Source of the DNA: Pterobdella sp. o SKG-2022
Lineage: Eukaryota; Annelida; Clitellata; Hirudinida; Piscicolidae
DNA length: 64,000 bases
NCBI GenBank assembly: GCA_964035795.1
Contig: OZ038321.1
Coordinates: forward strand, 2,210,517-2,274,516
Reading direction: 5' to 3'
This document shows positions 60,800 through 64,000 of the stretch, piece by piece. The position numbers and the translations under genes were made by a program. Position 1 is the first letter of the stretch; each line of letters begins with the position of its first letter. Below the pieces are notes generated by a model. That model searched no databases. It had not been told where the DNA came from and saw only the letters and a list, made by a program, of their open reading frames with translations.

Positions 60800-62450
60800 C
60801 ACTGCCATTATTACCACATGTATCATTTGGAGCTTTAACGATGGCGTATCAAATTAGAGAAGGTTTTTATGATTGAAGTCTATACAACCTAAAACCCTGT
60901 GTTTTGACGGAGGAGTTTTGATTTTTTGGTATTTTTTTGATTTTTGGTTAATATTTTTTCAATTGTATATAAATATTTAGGTAACTAATGATAATAATAA
61001 TAATAATGATAATAATAATAACAATAATAATGATAATAATAATAACAATAGATAAATTAACAATAATAGTAGATTTTGTTTTTTAGAAATAATTTTTTTG
61101 TTCTCGATTGTTAATTTCCTTTTTTTTGATTAGCATTTTTTTGTTTTTGATCAATAATTTTGCAATAAAAGTGCGTCTGAAGATTATTAATTGTAATCAT
61201 AGTTTTGCAGAGACATCATAGTTTTTTTTGAGTATTGAGTTCTTATATAATTCCTTCACAGTATGAGGAATGTGAGAGTATGATAGGGTTTTACTTATCG
61301 GAAATTTTAGATACTTCTGAATGTGAGCGTTTTTGATGAAGTTTCTCATATTGTTGAGAAATAATATAAGATTGTGGTTATATATAAAATTAAACTGTAT
61401 GTCTCGATGCTAATTTATGAATACCTGTTTCACTAATATCAGAATATTGCCTTTTTTTATGAAGTTAAATTTAAAAAAAATAAAAAAATTGATACACGGT
61501 GTCTCTGAAGAAATCTATTTATAAAAACAAACGCGTTGATACATAAAAACTGTGAATCATAAGAAAATCATTATTTCATGCAGATATTTAAAAATCAATT
61601 TTCACTCTATTTCACAAAAAATTACTTATTTCTTGTTTAAAAGTTCTTGAACGGTCGAATATAAAGAATAGTTTGGATAAAAAAAAAATAATTCAAAAAT
61701 TAACATTACCCCACACCAACTTAGCCATACATATATTGAAGCAAAAATAAACTTAAAATAAATTTTTTCTATGTTTTTGTCTGTCAAGTCATTCAAAGGA
61801 TAAAAGGATAAAACTTTTTTAATATATTAATTTACAAATAATTATTAATTTTTCTATAATTTATATTAACCATAGAAATTATTGGAACCTGCCATCTTTA
61901 AACTTTCCTTCGAGATTTTCAAAAAGAAATTATAAATTTGTGAAAATAGTGGCTAAAATAATAACAATAATAATAATAAATAATAATAATAATAATAATA
62001 AAAAGAGTTAAAGATACAAGCTAAAATTTCCCAATCTATTTGATTAACTGTCTTTCCATCATTTTATACTCATTGGTTCCCATGTTAGAATGGTCAACAG
62101 AGAATTTATTAATAAGCGATATCAAAGGTCACAACGCAGTATAATTCGTCTCAATATTTTTCTTCTTCTTGTTCACCCACCCTTATACATATAACGGTTT
62201 ATATGGTACACCCCTATGGTAATGATAAATTTCCGCGTAGGTTATAATGGTAAATGAATATGTTATAGTAAATAATAATTTTAATTAAATTATAATTATT
62301 GTATTATTATTTTAATATATTATTATGTATATTGTTATATTATATATATTATTATTCTATTATTATAAGTTATAATTAAATTATATTTATGATAAATGGA
62401 ATGTCATAGTAATAGATTAGATGGGTAGATTGTGAGGCTTGACTATAGAT
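60800..62450. other. AT-rich DNA with short AAT repeats (60988-61050, 61960-62000)
   Basis: No supported gene. Confidence 0.35.
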
Positions 62451-62587
62451 AATATTTAGCTTTATAAATGGCGGATCGGATGATAAGTTGATATGGTCTT
62501 TGTTAGGGATTAGTATTATATTCACTGATATACCCATGTGGTATGGACTCCAAGAGGCAGAATGTCTATTGAGGATTTATGCTCAAT

Positions 62588-62675
62588 TTTTAGTTAGTTC
62601 TAAAATGGCATTAGTTGGTTTGAAGATGATATTAGTTAGTTTCGAGGTGGTATTAGTTGGTTTGAAGATGATATA
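62588..62675. repeat. 21-bp minisatellite, about four units
   Basis: ATTAGTTGGTTTGAAGATGAT and ATTAGTTAGTTTCGAGGTGGT alternate, giving a 42-bp higher-order period. Confidence 0.75.
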
Positions 62676-62720
62676 AAATATATCGAAAATCTGTCAATAA
62701 AGAAATTAGCATCAATTTTT
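62660..62720 (+). mobile_element. Family C copy 4, hammerhead-like core
   Basis: TTGAAGA, then a perfect 6-bp stem GATATA-AAA-TATATC, then GAAAATCTGTCAATAAAG. It overlaps the end of the minisatellite. Confidence 0.4.
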
Positions 62721-62783
62721 TTGTTATCAATTCAGAATATATTATATCTAAAAACTAAATAAGCCTAAAACAAAAAAAAATTC

Positions 62784-62814
62784 AAATCAAATACTTTTAT
62801 TAACTGAATAATAT
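62784..62814 (+). repeat. Solo arm of family A (9849/59284 subtype)
   Basis: AATCAAATACTTTTATTAAC then TGAATAATA. Confidence 0.6.
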
Positions 62815-62904
62815 AATCTCTTATCACAAATTGGTTTCAAATATCTCTCATCACTGTTCAACGGCGATTACTATACAAAAAGATTTTTCTTCTATTATTT
62901 TGAG

Positions 62905-63042
62905 AAGGTATTGCCAGTGTCATTATACGTGTTAGCGTTTGCGCCAGATTCCCAAGCAGCCATATTAGACTTGGGTATTGTATTTATGATAATGAACACA
63001 AATGCCAAAGGAGAAATACCATTGGCTGGTGCCTGCTAATTG
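62905..63042 (+). pseudogene. Possible ankyrin-repeat relic
   Basis: The frame reads SLYVLAFAPDSQAAILDLGI, VFMIMNTNAKGEIPLAGAC and stop. The second part recalls an ankyrin repeat junction (I-V-x-x-L-x-x-x-x-A-x-x-N-A-K-x-x-x-x-P-L-x-x-A), but key Gly and Leu positions are changed. More GC-rich than its flanks. Confidence 0.25.
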
Positions 63043-63286
63043 CTTTTTATTTTTTCCGAGTATTATTTCCACTATTGAATACGTATGTATTGAATGTTTC
63101 AATTTCATCATTAATTTCATTATTATTTATTCATTTTTATTTTTATTCATTCATTTATTATGATTATTATTTTTTATTGTTATTATTATTATTATTGCTA
63201 TTATTATTTTTATATTTTATGTTATTTTTATCGAATCCATTTTCAATGTTTTTATTGCTCAATCTAATAAACTTTCGCTTTTGCAG

Positions 63287-63329
63287 CCCTGAAATTACAT
63301 GGACCTGGAGTTTTGATATTTTAAAATAA
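63287..63329 (+). CDS. Candidate terminal exon, 14 codons
   Basis: A classical acceptor (ACTTTCGCTTTTGCAG) precedes C-CCT-GAA..., read as PEITWTWSFDILK and TAA. AATAAA follows 12 nt after the stop at 63341. The paired signals support a short last exon of a plus-strand gene (possibly the ARID5 gene or another). Too short to identify. Confidence 0.35.
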
Positions 63330-63537
63330 TTCTAGGTTAAAATAAATCTATATTTCATTTGATAACTTTCAAAATTTTTCAATGTAACGTGTTTTGTATT
63401 AAATTCATGCATTTGACACTCGCTGAACTGAGAAAAAGAGTTGAACGCTTCGATTTTAATAGAAGTTCACATTTAAGTTGTTATATTCACATGGTATTGG
63501 TTACTGGAAAGTTTTTTTTTATATTCACGAAGAATAT

Positions 63538-63737
63538 NNNNNNNNNNNNNNNNNNNNNNNNNNNNNNNNNNNNNNNNNNNNNNNNNNNNNNNNNNNNNNN
63601 NNNNNNNNNNNNNNNNNNNNNNNNNNNNNNNNNNNNNNNNNNNNNNNNNNNNNNNNNNNNNNNNNNNNNNNNNNNNNNNNNNNNNNNNNNNNNNNNNNNN
63701 NNNNNNNNNNNNNNNNNNNNNNNNNNNNNNNNNNNNN
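63538..63737. other. Assembly gap, 200 N
   Basis: Exactly 200 N. Confidence 1.
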
Positions 63738-63842
63738 CTCGAAAAGTGTTGTTTCTAATGGAACAATAAAGCCAACCAGTGTGTATCTCTCATTATTACA
63801 GCAAAACCAATATAATAATACAAAAAATAGCACACTTAATAA

Positions 63843-63947
63843 CTTAATAAGCGACTCAGTTTGTTCTCTTTTGCGCTATATAAATTGATATTAATATCGC
63901 TATTATTATCATTATTAGTAGTAGTAGTAGGAGTAGTAGTAGAAGTA

Positions 63948-63978
<31 letters not shown>

Positions 63979-64000
63979 GAGTAGTAGTAGAAGTAGTAGA
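63843..64000 (+). repeat. LINE tail followed by (AGT)n microsatellite
   Basis: CTTTTGCGCTATATAAATTG, then ATTATTATC and AGT/AGG repeats to the window end. Confidence 0.8.

Noticed and set aside
62480..62590. Protein kinase subdomain IX-like stretch (DKLIWSLLGISIIF) on the plus strand
   Set aside because: Has an extra Leu in the W-S-L-G motif, no other kinase motif nearby, lies on the opposite strand to the 59570 exon and runs into a minisatellite.

Overview
The window is AT-rich DNA from the nuclear genome of an animal, most likely a non-vertebrate. Genes are sparse and split by introns, with GT/AG boundaries and AATAAA signals. The recognisable proteins are animal families (NSRP1, ARID5, a ribosomal protein eS1 retrocopy), and non-LTR retrotransposons, tRNA-derived SINEs and microsatellites are dense. 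The lineage cannot be fixed from the sequence. Two 200-N scaffold gaps lie at 38074-38273 and 63538-63737.

Genes. The best-supported are an NSRP1 (nuclear speckle splicing regulator) homologue in five visible exons (12824-16613, +), an intronless 633-codon multi-pass membrane protein of unrecognised family converging on it (17115-19016, -), and an ARID5-type exon (45685-46116, +). A protein kinase first exon (167-337, -) runs off the left edge, and a separate kinase-like C-terminal exon is at 59570-59676 (-). Two phase-matched exons end an unidentified gene at 9013-9701 (+). Weaker candidate exons are at 2296, 5325, 10262, 23551, 36602, 44663, 53622, 54531 and 63287. A retrocopy of RPS3A (eS1) at 37239-37706 is broken by a frameshift and a large internal deletion.

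Repeats. There are three copies of a Jockey/CR1-like LINE (25.1, 32.9 and 46.5 kb), one internally deleted RTE-like LINE (33.8-35.96 kb), other LINE 3' ends, and two SINE families sharing a module. A 750-bp tandem duplication carries TTGTA satellite (28.2-30.3 kb), and three unrelated minisatellites share a 21/42-bp period.

The most unusual signal is a set of more than twenty foldback elements in several sequence families. Many carry a hammerhead-ribozyme-like core: a CUGAUGA-like box, a short stem-loop, then GAAA followed by AGCUUYG. One family keeps near-canonical cores, as expected of Penelope-like or retrozyme elements. Another is degenerate in the first box but keeps the stem. I read these as a radiation of ribozyme-bearing or ribozyme-derived foldback elements; cleavage activity is untested.
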